Assembly: GCF_024256385.1 (NCBI RefSeq)
Contig: NZ_JAMLFW010000001.1
Coordinates: forward strand, 868,001 to 932,000
From: Anatilimnocola floriformis
GTDB taxonomy: Bacteria > Planctomycetota > Planctomycetia > Pirellulales > Pirellulaceae
Direction of reading: 5' to 3'
DNA length: 64,000 nucleotides
Below, one piece after another: positions 34,327 to 43,829 of the stretch. Numbering within the stretch: the first letter of the stretch is position 1; every line of letters begins with the position of its first letter. A model generated the notes under the pieces. That model was not told the origin of the DNA. It worked only from the letters and a program-made list of their open reading frames with translations, and did not search any database. The position numbers were made by a program, and so were the translations under genes.

Positions 34327-35025
34327 TCACTCGCTAACGAGAACCTGCCACATTTGCTCCGCGTCACGATAGTCCGCAAACACCGCTAAGGCTCCGGCAT
34401 CGACAAGTCGCTGGCGTTTCGCATCGTCACGAGCGATGCCGATGAAACGATAGCCGAGCTGCCGCGCAGCGCGAGCGTCCCAAATGCCGTCGCCGATGTA
34501 GGTGCAGCGCGTGAAATGCGGGACACCGAACTGGCTTTTCGCTCGCGCGAGCGCCGACTGCATGATCGCCTCCCGGCTATGACCATCGTCGGCGAAAGCA
34601 GCGGGAATCTCTCGGCAATCGAGTTTCGCACTTGCCAGCTTCAATCGCGCCGAGCGCTCCCAACCGCCACTCGCTAGAGCCACGCGATAGCCAGGCTCTG
34701 CGGCCAGTTTCGCCATAAACTCTGCAGCCCCAGCGATCATTCGAAGCGGCGCAGCTTCCGCTGACCTACCAATCAGCTCGACAAAGCAATTCCGCACCGC
34801 AGCGATTTCTTCTGTTCGCGGCGGCCGCTGCAGTCGAGTTTGAAACAAGTGCGCGAGAATTCCTTCGTCGGTGCAATGCGGGTATTGCGACCAATCGCCA
34901 TCGACGTCGGTGAAGCCCAAAACTTCGGCGAGCGCCTGCAGATAGCTGGCGTCATCGACAGTATTTGATTCCGTGAGCGTGCCGTCGATATCGAACATCA
35001 CCAGTTGCACCGCGTCGCAACTCAC
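34327..35025 (-). CDS. HAD-superfamily hydrolase
   Basis: 232 residues. Motif I is MFDIDGTLTE near residue 9 (nucleophile Asp), motif II is ALASGGWERS near 118, and motif III/IV is YIGDGIWDARA near 180. The cap region (about 20-95) is helical, as in the phosphoglycolate phosphatase type. It should remove phosphate from a small metabolite. The start overlaps the stop of the metallopeptidase by 4 bases, so they are coupled. It is not near phosphoglycolate or sugar genes. Confidence 0.9.
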   Translation of the reverse strand: MSCDAVQLVMFDIDGTLTESNTVDDASYLQALAEVLGFTDVDGDWSQYPHCTDEGILAHLFQTRLQRPPRTEEIAAVRNCFVELIGRSAEAAPLRMIAGAAEFMAKLAAEPGYRVALASGGWERSARLKLASAKLDCREIPAAFADDGHSREAIMQSALARAKSQFGVPHFTRCTYIGDGIWDARAARQLGYRFIGIARDDAKRQRLVDAGALAVFADYRDAEQMWQVLVSE

Positions 35026-36197
35026 TTGATGTCATCGATCAGCGATGTTCCGTGGCGATATTCCTTCACCACCATTTGAATGAAGTGCATCTTTTTCAGA
35101 ACCGGCCGCGACATCACGAAGGGATAAAAGTCGTGCTGTCCCATGCTGCGGGCGAGTTCGTTGAGCACCGTTGTCAGTTGAATCCAGGAGTTGACTAGCT
35201 TGACGACACGATCGGCATCGGGCGCATTCGGGTCGTACAAATCTTCGACCGTAAACGGCTCGACTTCGGCTTCGACATCTTCGCCGCGCAAGCCAAAGCC
35301 CAGCGCCGTGTCGAGGCTGTCGACGACGTGCAGATAGTGAGCCCAGGTTTCGGCCCAATCTTCCCAAGGGTGTACCGAAGCGTAAGAGCTGATGTGCTGA
35401 TCGCGCCAATCCGGCGGCGGCCCCTGATCGTAGTTCTTGCGAAGAGCGGCGGCGTAGTCGGCACGCTCATCGCCAAAGAGTTTGCGGAATTTATCGAGCC
35501 AAGGCGTGTCCCAAATCAGCCGATCCCAATAGTAATGTCCGACTTCGTGGCGAAAATGGCCGAGCAAGGTGCGATAGGGCTCGCGCATTTCGTGGCGGGC
35601 TTTTTCGCGGATCGAATCGTTGGCTTCTTCGACATTGAGCGTGATCAGGCCGCTGGCGTGGCCTGTCAACACCCGCGGTCCTTTTTCGGGCGAGCGGAGA
35701 AAATCAAACATCAAGCCGTTCGTGGTGTCCTCACTCACCTTCGACTGCACCGGCAGGCCCAGGCTGAGAAGCTGGGCCACGAGCCGCCGCTTGGCATTTT
35801 CGATTAGCCGCCAGTAACGGGCATTGTCGGCATTGTTCAGGTCGGGAATGGTGTTGTTCAACCGGCACGAACGACAGAGCGGCTCTTCTTCGAGCGCGGG
35901 GACCAGCCAATTGCAACCAGCGGGCGAATCGAAATTGCCACACCGCTTCCAGAGCGGCTTGTCTTCTTTTTGGCCGAAAGCTTTGAACGTCCGAGCCGTA
36001 GGGCCTGGCTCCAGCGGAATGATCTTCAACTCTTCCGGATCGAATCCGAGCGGCGTCTTGCAGGCGAGACAAATGCTGTTGCGAAAGAAAACCGGCCGCC
36101 CACATTGGCAGCGATACGCCTGCCCGCGGCCTGAAGGCTCCTGAGTTCGCCAGGCATCCGCCAGTCGTTTGCTGATCGATTCAAAAATACTGAGCAT
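35022..36197 (-). CDS. Putative zinc-binding metallopeptidase
   Basis: 391 residues from ATG 36197 (MLSIFESISKRL). The frame continues to 36467, but that part is low complexity. N-terminal Cys pairs form zinc ribbons: CQCGRP and CLACKTP near residues 26-40, and CGNF and CRSCRLN near 82-110. FRHEVGHYYWD near residue 212 is the HExxH metalloprotease motif. The pattern matches the DUF2248-like zinc peptidase family of unknown substrate. It is coupled by overlap (ATGA) to the downstream HAD hydrolase. Confidence 0.85.
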   Translation of the reverse strand: MLSIFESISKRLADAWRTQEPSGRGQAYRCQCGRPVFFRNSICLACKTPLGFDPEELKIIPLEPGPTARTFKAFGQKEDKPLWKRCGNFDSPAGCNWLVPALEEEPLCRSCRLNNTIPDLNNADNARYWRLIENAKRRLVAQLLSLGLPVQSKVSEDTTNGLMFDFLRSPEKGPRVLTGHASGLITLNVEEANDSIREKARHEMREPYRTLLGHFRHEVGHYYWDRLIWDTPWLDKFRKLFGDERADYAAALRKNYDQGPPPDWRDQHISSYASVHPWEDWAETWAHYLHVVDSLDTALGFGLRGEDVEAEVEPFTVEDLYDPNAPDADRVVKLVNSWIQLTTVLNELARSMGQHDFYPFVMSRPVLKKMHFIQMVVKEYRHGTSLIDDIK

Positions 36198-36590
36198 GGA
36201 GTTTTGTTGAAAGTGAATTGGTCGGAGAGGCAGCGAGGTAAAGATCATTGGAATCCGCCCCAGACACAGCGCACGGAAGTTGGCTGAGAAACTTCGCGTG
36301 GGCGTGGTTGCAAGTCGCGTACCTTGCCGAATTCCTTTTCGGCGAGACCGTTTTCTTGCAGGGGTTCGTGGCCGGCTCGTTTCTTGGGGAGGTTGTTGCG
36401 CCGCCACGATGAACGATCGGCTTCCAGTTACCGCAGCCAGTATCGGGTGCTGCGGAAAATTGGTCAATGATTCGCCGCCGCAGACAGGAGTCGGCTCTAA
36501 GAAAATGAGGTGAACCTCGCTGACGGCGTGTATGATCAGCCGAGCCTCGCGGCGCGTTTCGACGAATCATCCCCTCCCTGGTGAAGTCCG
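36198..36590. other. Divergent intergenic region
   Basis: 393 bases between the metallopeptidase gene and the small membrane protein gene. No gene-like frame, repeat or RNA gene was recognised. It should contain two divergent promoters. Confidence 0.5.
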
Positions 36591-37058
36591 ATGTTACCTG
36601 CCAATCTACTCGCCGAGCACGGCTTTAGCGGCTTGGATGGGCTCTACGCCATGGTGGTCATGGTCGTCCTGTTTGTGATCTTGCTGATTGCCGGAATCGC
36701 TGTTTTCTCGCTGGTTGGAACCTGGTGGTTGGCCCGAATGAATGCTGGCGGTTACGACAGCAAGCTCACCAGCTCGCGCCTGCGCCGCGTCGCTCTCGCC
36801 TTGGCCATTTTCAGCCAGGCCCTGGGGGCTTTCGGCGTCATCTCGCTGCTGTCGACCAAGTACGAACCGGGCGGCATTGCCAACTTGGTGCTGCCAATCC
36901 GCGATCCCGAGGAAAAAAACATCGAGGTCGCGACCAATGACGCCATCTCGACTGCCAGCGGTGCAGCCGAACTGTTCTTCGCGGTGGTTCTGCTGGCCTG
37001 TGCGGCCTTCGCCTTTTCTCGATCGCTGCGAGATCGGATCGAAAATCACAGGAGGTAA
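36591..37058 (+). CDS. Small membrane protein of unknown function
   Basis: 155 residues with three hydrophobic segments: about 20-48 (VVMVVLFVILLIAGIAVF), 67-90 (VALALAIFSQALGAFGV) and 125-148 (AELFFAVVLLACAAFAF). An acidic loop (PIRDPEEKNIEV) lies near residues 102-115. No family was recognised. It converges with the mutS region across 39 bases. Confidence 0.75.
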   Translation: MLPANLLAEHGFSGLDGLYAMVVMVVLFVILLIAGIAVFSLVGTWWLARMNAGGYDSKLTSSRLRRVALALAIFSQALGAFGVISLLSTKYEPGGIANLVLPIRDPEEKNIEVATNDAISTASGAAELFFAVVLLACAAFAFSRSLRDRIENHRR

Positions 37059-37060
37059 GC

Positions 37061-37101
37061 CGCACGTGCTGGAGACGCGAGCGCAGGCTCCGTTCAGCTA
37101 C
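37061..37101 (-). repeat. Single REP-like element supplying the mutS stop codon
   Basis: On the minus strand the element starts GTAGCTGAA (37101 down to 37093), the same 9 bases as the head of the repeat at 24993-25016. GGAG and CTCC pair farther in. The mutS stop codon TAG is the TAG of its GTAG head (37098-37100). No partner copy is visible. Confidence 0.5.
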
Positions 37102-39702
37102 CGCGGCTTGACCTTGCCCGGCGCAATTTCCGCCTGCCATTCGCTGAGCAGTTTAAGCGCTGCCATCGGCGAGAGCTCGTTGGTATCGAGCTGGCGGATC
37201 TTTTCGATCAGCGGGTGTTCTTCGGGCGCGAAAAGCGTCAGCTGCAAATCGCCTTTGCGTTTGGTTTTTGGTTTGACGAGCTTCGATTGACCGTTGCTGC
37301 CGACGTGATCTTGCTCGAGCTGCGCGAGAATCTGCTTGGCTCGTTCGTTCACACTCCGCGGCACACCGGCCAGGCGGGCGACGTGAATGCCGTAGCTCTT
37401 GTCGGCGGCGCCAGGAAGGATCTTGTGTAGGAAGATGACCTGCTCTTCCCATTCTTTCACGGCGACGTTGAGGTTCCGCACACCCGCCATCGTGCCGGCG
37501 AGGTCGGTCAGCTCGTGGTAGTGCGTGGCGAAGAATGTGCGACAACCGACCGTATCGTGCAGGTGTTCGACGATCGCCCAGGCCAGCGAAATGCCGTCGT
37601 ACGTGCTCGTGCCGCGACCGATTTCGTCGAGCACGACCAGACTGCGCGTTGTCGCCGTGTTCAAGATGCGGGCCGTCTCGGTCATCTCAACCATGAACGT
37701 GCTCTGCCCGCGCGATAGCTCATCACTGGCCCCGACCCGTGCGAAAACGCGATCGGCGATCCCAATCGTCGCCATCTTCGCGGGCACGAAGCTGCCGATC
37801 TGAGCCATCACTGTTAGGAGTGCGACCTGGCGAATGTACGTGCTCTTACCGGCCATGTTCGGGCCGGTGATGAGCAGCACAAAACCGTCGTCGCCACCGC
37901 AGTGAGCATCGTTGGGAACGAACGAGCCTTGCGTTTCGATCACATCGAGCACCGGATGCCGACCATCGACGATTCGCAGCTCCGGTTCATTCGTCATCGC
38001 CGGCCGACAGTAATTTCGCTGACAGGCGAGTTGTGCGAGCGAGGTGAGCACATCGAGTTGCGCGAGGGCTGCCGCTGTCGCTTGCAGCCGCCGCGTCATC
38101 GCCTGCACTGCATCGCGGAGCTTCAGAAAAATCTCGTACTCGAGTTCCTTGGCTTTGTCGTCGGCGCTCAGGACCTGCTCTTCGTATTCCTTCAGCTCGG
38201 GCGTGACGTAGCGTTCGCTATTGGTCGTCGTTTGTTTGCGATGATAATTGGGCGGCGTTTTGTCTTTGTGGCTGTTGGTGATCTCGATGTAGTAGCCGAA
38301 AACTTTGTTGAAGGCGACCTTGAGATTTGGAATGCCGGTGCGGGCCGCTTCGTCGGCCTGGTACTTGGCGATCCATTGCTTGCCGCCGGCGGCCAGGTCG
38401 CGGAGCTTGTCGAGATTGCTGTGATAACCACCGCGAATGATCCCGCCGTCGCGCGGTTGCAACGGGCAATCGTCGACAAGGGCCGATTCGAGCTGTGCAC
38501 GAATCTCAGGGCAGAGATCAATGGCTTGTTCGAGTTCACCGAGCAGCTTTGCCGTTCGCGCGGTTAGTTTTGCTTTCAGCTTCGGCAGCGCGGCGAGCGT
38601 TCTACCGACAAACGACAGGTCTCGCGGGCTGGCGCGACCCGTGGCGACACGCGCGAGCAATCGCTGCAAATCGTACACGCCGCGGAGTTGCTCTCGGAGT
38701 TCATCGCGCAGTGCGGAGTCTTTTGCCAGTTCCGCGACGGCATTGAGGCGGCCTTCGATTTGCTCGAGATCGGTGAGCGGACTCGCCAGCCAATCGGCGA
38801 GCAAACGGCCACCCATGGGCGTGCAGGTTTTATCGATCGCGGCGAGGAGTGAACCAGCGCGGGAACCAGTTCGCAGCGTGCGCGTCAGTTCCAAGCTGCG
38901 GCGAGTCGCTTCGTCGATCTCGAGCGACTGACCGCTGCGGTAAGGGAGCAGACGATCGATGTGCTGCAGATTGGTCTTCTGCGTTTCCTGGAGATAGTCG
39001 AGCACCGCGCCGGCCGCTCGCAGGGCAGGGGTGTCTTCGTCGGTGAACCCAAAGCCATCGAGGCTGAATGTTTGAAAATGCCGCGCGAGCGAATTCACGC
39101 CCGTGTCGTGTGCAAACGCCCAGGTTGGGCGCTTGGTCAGGATGCTTTTGGCCGGCAGATGCAACTTGAACTCCGCATCGTCGGCGAGCAGGCACTCGAC
39201 CGGACCAATCCGTGCGATCTCATCATTCAAGCGAGCCAGCGGCACCACGGCGGCGAAGAATCGGCCCGTCGACAGATCGCACCAGGCAACACCGGCCGCG
39301 TCACTATCACCCACGGGCAGCGCGATAATTGCTCTCCAGCGGATCGAGCAGCGCATCGTCGGTGAGCGTGCCCGAACTGACGACGCGAGTGATTTCGCGC
39401 TTGACGATTCCCTTGGCTTGCTTGGGATCCTCAACCTGTTCGCAGACCGCGGCTCGCAGGCCGGTGGCGATTAACTTGGCGAGATAACTCTCGAGCTGAT
39501 GGTACGGAAAGCCCGCCATCGGAATCGGGTTCTCGCCCTTGTCGCGACTGGTGAGCGTGAGCCCCAGAATCCGCGATGCCGTCTTCGCATCCTCGAAAAA
39601 CAGCTCGTAAAAATCTCCCATCCGAAACAACAACAGCGCATCGCCGCACGCCTGCTTGGCGTCGTGATATTGCTGCATCATGGGAGTGGGGGCGGCGGCC
39701 AT
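37098..39702 (-). pseudogene. mutS: DNA mismatch repair protein MutS, interrupted by a frameshift
   Basis: The gene spans two overlapping frames. The first (39307-39702, 131 residues) has the mismatch-binding start, with the Phe-x-Glu in MGDFYELF. It ends ESNYRAARG then TGA at 39307-39309. The second frame continues without a gap from about 39320 ([13 protein letters not shown]) to 37098. It holds Walker A (GPNMAGKST) near the middle of the ATPase domain, Walker B (VLDEIGRG) and the C-terminal dimerisation part. The joined protein would be about 865 residues, normal for MutS. One extra base in the CCC or GGG run (plus strand 39310-39317) restores the frame if removed. A sequencing error is possible; if real, mismatch repair is damaged. 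Confidence 0.9.
39307..39702 (-). CDS. mutS: N-terminal fragment of MutS
   Basis: 131 residues from ATG 39702. It contains the mismatch-recognition domain start and most of domain I but no ATPase. On its own it could bind neither DNA nor ATP in the normal way. It is listed separately because the frame is intact from a good start. Confidence 0.7.
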   Translation of the reverse strand: MAAAPTPMMQQYHDAKQACGDALLLFRMGDFYELFFEDAKTASRILGLTLTSRDKGENPIPMAGFPYHQLESYLAKLIATGLRAAVCEQVEDPKQAKGIVKREITRVVSSGTLTDDALLDPLESNYRAARG

Positions 39703-39804
39703 CGGCGGATTTTACGCGAGTGGAAAAAATCCGCGAGGGGAGGGTGGAGGGAATGCAGAAGGAAGAAGGCGGAATGCAGGAGTGGAGACGAACGGTTGGG
39801 CAGT

Positions 39805-41793
39805 TTATTCGGTCACTTGATCGAGCACCGGCGTGTTGTTGGATCGTTGTTTGACCACGTAGTTCACAGCCTTCGTCACCGGCTTCGTAGGATCGCTATT
39901 GTCGGTGATCAACTGGCCATCGGCGGTGAACTCTTCTTTTTTGTCGCCGCGGGTTCGCGTCCAGCCGACGAGCTTGTCCCCTTCGTAGTGATATTCGTCT
40001 TTCCAGCTCTTCGGAATATCGAAGGCCGGATCGACGTAGTTTCCTTTCTCATTCGCGCCAGTGTAAGTCACGCTCTTGATGCGGCCCTGGTCATCGTATT
40101 CGCGGGCTTCGTTGTCGAGCGTGTTCACACAGAAGAACGCTGGCGGCGAATAGTGTTCGCCGTTGAAGGCAAACAAGCCGATATCAATGCGGTTCGATTC
40201 CATCTTCGAATCGGGCGCGATCGGCGCACGGGGTTGCCAGGTGAGGGTAATTTCGGCAGTCACGCCGGCCGGCGAAGGTTTGATTTCAATCTTGCTGGCG
40301 TCGCCGCGGAGAACCTTCCAGTGATAGGTGAGCGGCTTGCCGTTGAACTCCATTCCTTTTGCTGAGAGCGTGTAAGTTCGCTTTTGCTGCGTGCTCCGCC
40401 AGATGCGTGCGGCGACGAACGGCGTATCGAAGAGATTTTCGCGTTCGCCGCTGTCGAAGTAGTCTACGCCTAGCTTCGGCTTGTCTTCCTTGTCAACTTT
40501 GAGCAACGCGAGCGGCGGCAGCGACTTAGGGGTGAACGAATGGGCCAGTTCGATCATTCGCATGACGTCGAGATTCGCGCTGTCGAACACCGTAGGATGC
40601 GCCACGCCACTCAAGTAATCTTCGTCGGTCTTCACCGGTTTGTTCGAACGGCGAAAGACGTACTGCACAGCCGGCATGAGCATCTTTTTCTCGACAAGCT
40701 TGGCCTTCACCTCCGGATGAAACGCTGCGAGCGTGCAAGCAATGGCATCCATGAACGCCCGATCGCTGCCAGAGGAACCTTGACTGGTGATGACGTACGG
40801 CAGGTTGGCAGCGTAGACATCGCCATAACCGTCACCTTCGCCGTTGTGGCCGGGGTCGTGATCGCGATGCTCGGGATAGAAGTAGAGGTGATTGTTGACG
40901 TACTGCGCGAGTAGCGACTCGATGCCGCCAGGCCGTGTGTAGGCGATGCGCGGGTTGCTCCGCCAGCCTGGGCCAGCGGTTTGGGCCGTTGACGAATTAC
41001 CGATGACGCAGGTCATTCCTGAGGCGTGAAACAAGTTGGTTAGCTGCACGCCATAGCCAGTTTCCTTGCTCACGGATTCGTCGTATTCGATCCGTGTCAT
41101 TTGTAAGAAACTGCCGTAATCCATATTGGAATGGTCGCGGTCGCAGTTGTCGTAGATGTCACCCAAGTTTCCGGCTGCAGTGCCTTCGTCGATCCACTGA
41201 TTCAAAAGTTTGCCGACTTCACCGTGCGCCTTCACACGCAGATCGGCGGAGTTCCAAGCACTGATCACAGGACCACCGAGCAAGACACGCACCTGATTGA
41301 GCTGAGGATCGTAGATTGCACTCCCGCTTTTCACTTTCACAACGCCATCTACAAAGTCGCCTGGGCTGATTCTGAAATGCATTGGATTCGCAACGAGTTT
41401 ACTAGCCGTTTCTACGAGTTTGGCAAACTTCGGATCGTCACGCAGGCTTGCCAGGTCTTCGTCTTGCTGCATGTGCGCCACGTTGCCGAAGCCCGCCAGG
41501 ATCGCTTTCTCGAGATTTGCGAGGGCATCTTGCTTCTTTCCCTGCAACGCTTGAAAACAAGCGAGGTTGTAAGACGTCAACGGAAAGAACGGCGCGATCT
41601 GCTGGGCTCGCGCGGTGATTGCTTCCCCTTCGGCATATTTCTTCTGCTGGCCTGCCTGGGCTCCTGCGGCCATCAGGTTGCCGGCCGCGATCACTCGCTG
41701 TGGTTTTTGAAAGACGGAAATCTCGTCCACAGGTTCTTGCGCCAATACCTGACAGCAAAAAACGAAAGAAATAACAGCGGTAATGATCTTCAT
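39805..41793 (-). CDS. Large secreted protein with TPR-like N-terminus, unknown function
   Basis: Start at ATG 41793 (MKIITAVISF), with an AGAGAT site upstream; codons up to 42027 belong to the antisense of the amidohydrolase. 662 residues. A signal peptide (1-19, ending VLAQ) is followed by TPR-like helices at 30-115 and a long unknown middle part. Near residues 505-560 is a PKD-like beta-sandwich (TYHWKVLRGDASKIEI). The last 90 residues have YD/RHS-like repeats (YDDQGRIKSVTYTG, YHYEGDKLVGWTR). It is the last of a four-gene run and starts one base after the amidohydrolase stop. Confidence 0.7.
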   Translation of the reverse strand: MKIITAVISFVFCCQVLAQEPVDEISVFQKPQRVIAAGNLMAAGAQAGQQKKYAEGEAITARAQQIAPFFPLTSYNLACFQALQGKKQDALANLEKAILAGFGNVAHMQQDEDLASLRDDPKFAKLVETASKLVANPMHFRISPGDFVDGVVKVKSGSAIYDPQLNQVRVLLGGPVISAWNSADLRVKAHGEVGKLLNQWIDEGTAAGNLGDIYDNCDRDHSNMDYGSFLQMTRIEYDESVSKETGYGVQLTNLFHASGMTCVIGNSSTAQTAGPGWRSNPRIAYTRPGGIESLLAQYVNNHLYFYPEHRDHDPGHNGEGDGYGDVYAANLPYVITSQGSSGSDRAFMDAIACTLAAFHPEVKAKLVEKKMLMPAVQYVFRRSNKPVKTDEDYLSGVAHPTVFDSANLDVMRMIELAHSFTPKSLPPLALLKVDKEDKPKLGVDYFDSGERENLFDTPFVAARIWRSTQQKRTYTLSAKGMEFNGKPLTYHWKVLRGDASKIEIKPSPAGVTAEITLTWQPRAPIAPDSKMESNRIDIGLFAFNGEHYSPPAFFCVNTLDNEAREYDDQGRIKSVTYTGANEKGNYVDPAFDIPKSWKDEYHYEGDKLVGWTRTRGDKKEEFTADGQLITDNSDPTKPVTKAVNYVVKQRSNNTPVLDQVTE

Positions 41794-41794
41794 T

Positions 41795-42766
41795 TTATCT
41801 CTTGCGCCAAATTCCGTAGGCGGACTTGCAGTTTGTCGAAAAGAACCGTTCTTGATCTTTGGCCGGGCGATTCGCCAGGTATTGTCGCACAATATCCAGC
41901 ACGGTTTCGTAGGAAGCTGCTCGAGTGCTGACCGGCCAATTGCTACCGTACAACAGTCGGTCCGATCCCCAGATCGACCACAAGGCATCGAGAACTGGGC
42001 GATAAAAATCCACATTGCGCGGAGCATCGCCCTCGCGTTTGCCGGTCGACTCGACGAGCGCGGAGACCTTGCAGTAAACGTTGGGGTACTCCGCCGCGGC
42101 CTTCATCCCTTCCAGCCATTTCGCCGGTGGCGGGCCGCCGTCGATCTTCAGATTGCCGCAGTGGTTGATGCAAAAGCGAGGGCGATTCATCGGCCGCAGA
42201 GCTTTGTTCAGCGCGGCAACTTCGCCGGGCGTTTCGGGGCCGCCGTTGACCTCCACGATGCGATCGGCCTGATGAACCGCGAACATGTGATTCAAAAATT
42301 GGCCGTCGGAAATTCCTTCGACCACGGCCCCAGTATTGATCCGGAATCCGCAAAAGAGTTGGCTTTGACAGAAGCGTTTTAAGTCGTTCGCAAAACGATC
42401 CGTCCCAGGCTTCAGGTTGCCGATGACGCCGAGGATGCTTTTGTTTTCCTGGGCAAGATCAAGCAGCCACTGATTATCTTCGACCCACGGACTCGCTTCG
42501 ACGACGATGGTGCCCAGCACACCGAGCGGCTGCGTGAGCTTTTCAAACTCCGCCGGCAGCACGGGGCGATAGAGAACCTTGTCGTCCTTCCCCGGCCACG
42601 GCACTCCTTCTTTCCGCTCGGGATCGTAGAAGTGCGTATGCGTGTCGACGATCGAGAGGTCCTTTGCCGGATCTGCATGGACTTCATTAGCGAACGACAA
42701 AGCAGCCACGGCTGCTGTTGATTGCAGCAAGATGCGTCGCGAGAGAGGGCAGGGGAAAGGAGACAT
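41795..42766 (-). CDS. Amidohydrolase_2 family protein, exported
   Basis: 323 residues. A twin-arginine-like signal (SRRILLQSTAAVAAL) opens the protein. VDTHTHFYDPE near residue 40 is the metal-binding HxH strand. CINHCGN near 198 and LYGSNWPVS near 275 are later metal or substrate regions; the Asp usual in GSDWP is Asn here. The fold is the TIM barrel of fuconolactonase and rhamnonolactonase-like enzymes (COG3618), which open sugar lactones. Substrate unknown. The stop is one base from the next gene's start. Confidence 0.85.
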   Translation of the reverse strand: MSPFPCPLSRRILLQSTAAVAALSFANEVHADPAKDLSIVDTHTHFYDPERKEGVPWPGKDDKVLYRPVLPAEFEKLTQPLGVLGTIVVEASPWVEDNQWLLDLAQENKSILGVIGNLKPGTDRFANDLKRFCQSQLFCGFRINTGAVVEGISDGQFLNHMFAVHQADRIVEVNGGPETPGEVAALNKALRPMNRPRFCINHCGNLKIDGGPPPAKWLEGMKAAAEYPNVYCKVSALVESTGKREGDAPRNVDFYRPVLDALWSIWGSDRLLYGSNWPVSTRAASYETVLDIVRQYLANRPAKDQERFFSTNCKSAYGIWRKR

Positions 42767-42778
42767 GGCTTGGGGCTT

Positions 42779-43264
42779 TCACGGATCTTTTTCAGCCTCG
42801 AATTTACGCACGGAAGCGATCACCCGAAGCGCGGTTTGCGTGTTCACTTTGTCTACGATTTCATCCTTCAGGAATTCTGCCATCGTGACTTCTTTTTCGA
42901 GCGGGAGCGCGACGCTCGTAGTAAAACTGGTCTCGTCAGTGGGCGAGTTAACTGCTGGCGGATCAAGTGGTGGGGCGGGCTGTGAATGAAAATAGCGAAT
43001 CTTGAGATAAAAATCACCTTTTTCATTCCGTCGCAATTCGCCGGAAATCTTTTGCGTCTCGGTCGCCGCCTTATCGTGATAGAAGAACGGAGTATCGAGC
43101 CGAGCCAGAATTTCGAAGCGATGGGTTCGCTTTTCGATCGGCTTATCCGTTTTGGGGCTGTCGATGGAGACGACGGTATCGAGGCGGAGCAAGAAATCTT
43201 CGGCGTGGGCTGTTAAGGAACAAAGACAACAAGCCAATCCAGCCAGCCAAGCAAATTGATTCAC
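42779..43264 (-). CDS. Small secreted protein of unknown function
   Basis: 161 residues with a signal peptide (1-21, ending AHAEDF). The mature part is beta-rich: LLRLDTVVSIDSP near 25, THRFEILARLDTPFFYH near 47, and SFTTSVALPLEKEVTMAEFL near 113. It is 12 bases from the next gene, so probably in one transcript with the amidohydrolase. No family was recognised. Confidence 0.65.
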   Translation of the reverse strand: MNQFAWLAGLACCLCSLTAHAEDFLLRLDTVVSIDSPKTDKPIEKRTHRFEILARLDTPFFYHDKAATETQKISGELRRNEKGDFYLKIRYFHSQPAPPLDPPAVNSPTDETSFTTSVALPLEKEVTMAEFLKDEIVDKVNTQTALRVIASVRKFEAEKDP

Positions 43265-43279
43265 AGCGAGTCTCCTTTC

Positions 43280-43792
43280 TCACTCTTCCAAGTAGATCGC
43301 CGCGAGCTTCGGCAAACGGGCATGCACTTCTTCGGTGTTATCGTAGTCCCAATTTTCGCCCTTCGGCCGTTTGGGCCACTTTAACTTGGAGCGAGGAATC
43401 TCTTTGCCGACTGCCTCTTCATAGAGTCGTGGTGCAAGATAACCGAGTTCTTCCAACTCGTACTCATCGTTATCGGGGTCTGCCAGACGCGACAATGAAT
43501 CGGGCTGGGCGACCGCGGCTTCGAACTTTTTCTGCCCGCGAGAAATCAGCCAGAGACAAAAATAATGAAACCCGTCGTCCGAGCAGCCGCCGTTGAGCAG
43601 ATAGGCGGCCCCCCACAAATCGACCGTGTAGGCCTCGACCATCCGCTCGTCGAGCAGCGTCTGAAAGGATACGAGATCTTCCGGCGAGCACTTGGCGAGT
43701 TTTTCTTCAATCGCCTGCAGCTTCTCATCCGGATCGTCTTGGGCTTCTCTGCCGCCGGCAGCGATAATTTTCCAGAACTTGGAGAGGTCCAC
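43280..43792 (-). CDS. DUF4240 domain-containing protein
   Basis: 170 residues beginning MDLSKFWKIIAAG, the typical opening of DUF4240. Other family blocks are LLNGGCSDDGFHYFCLWLISRG near residue 66 and PRLYEEAVGKEIP near 128. The C-terminal part (YDNTEEVHARLPKLAA) is acidic. Members occur beside toxin or immunity genes in some bacteria, but function is not known. It is the first gene of the minus-strand run that continues to 39805, with 15 bases between it and the next gene. Confidence 0.8.
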   Translation of the reverse strand: MDLSKFWKIIAAGGREAQDDPDEKLQAIEEKLAKCSPEDLVSFQTLLDERMVEAYTVDLWGAAYLLNGGCSDDGFHYFCLWLISRGQKKFEAAVAQPDSLSRLADPDNDEYELEELGYLAPRLYEEAVGKEIPRSKLKWPKRPKGENWDYDNTEEVHARLPKLAAIYLEE

Positions 43793-43829
43793 GATTACTC
43801 CCTGTAGTCTTTGTGTTCGTCGCGTTCTT

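Noticed and set aside
39305-39320. Programmed ribosomal frameshift in mutS
   Set aside because: There is no slippery heptamer, stem-loop or Shine-Dalgarno-like stimulator at a suitable distance, so a plain indel or sequencing error is simpler.
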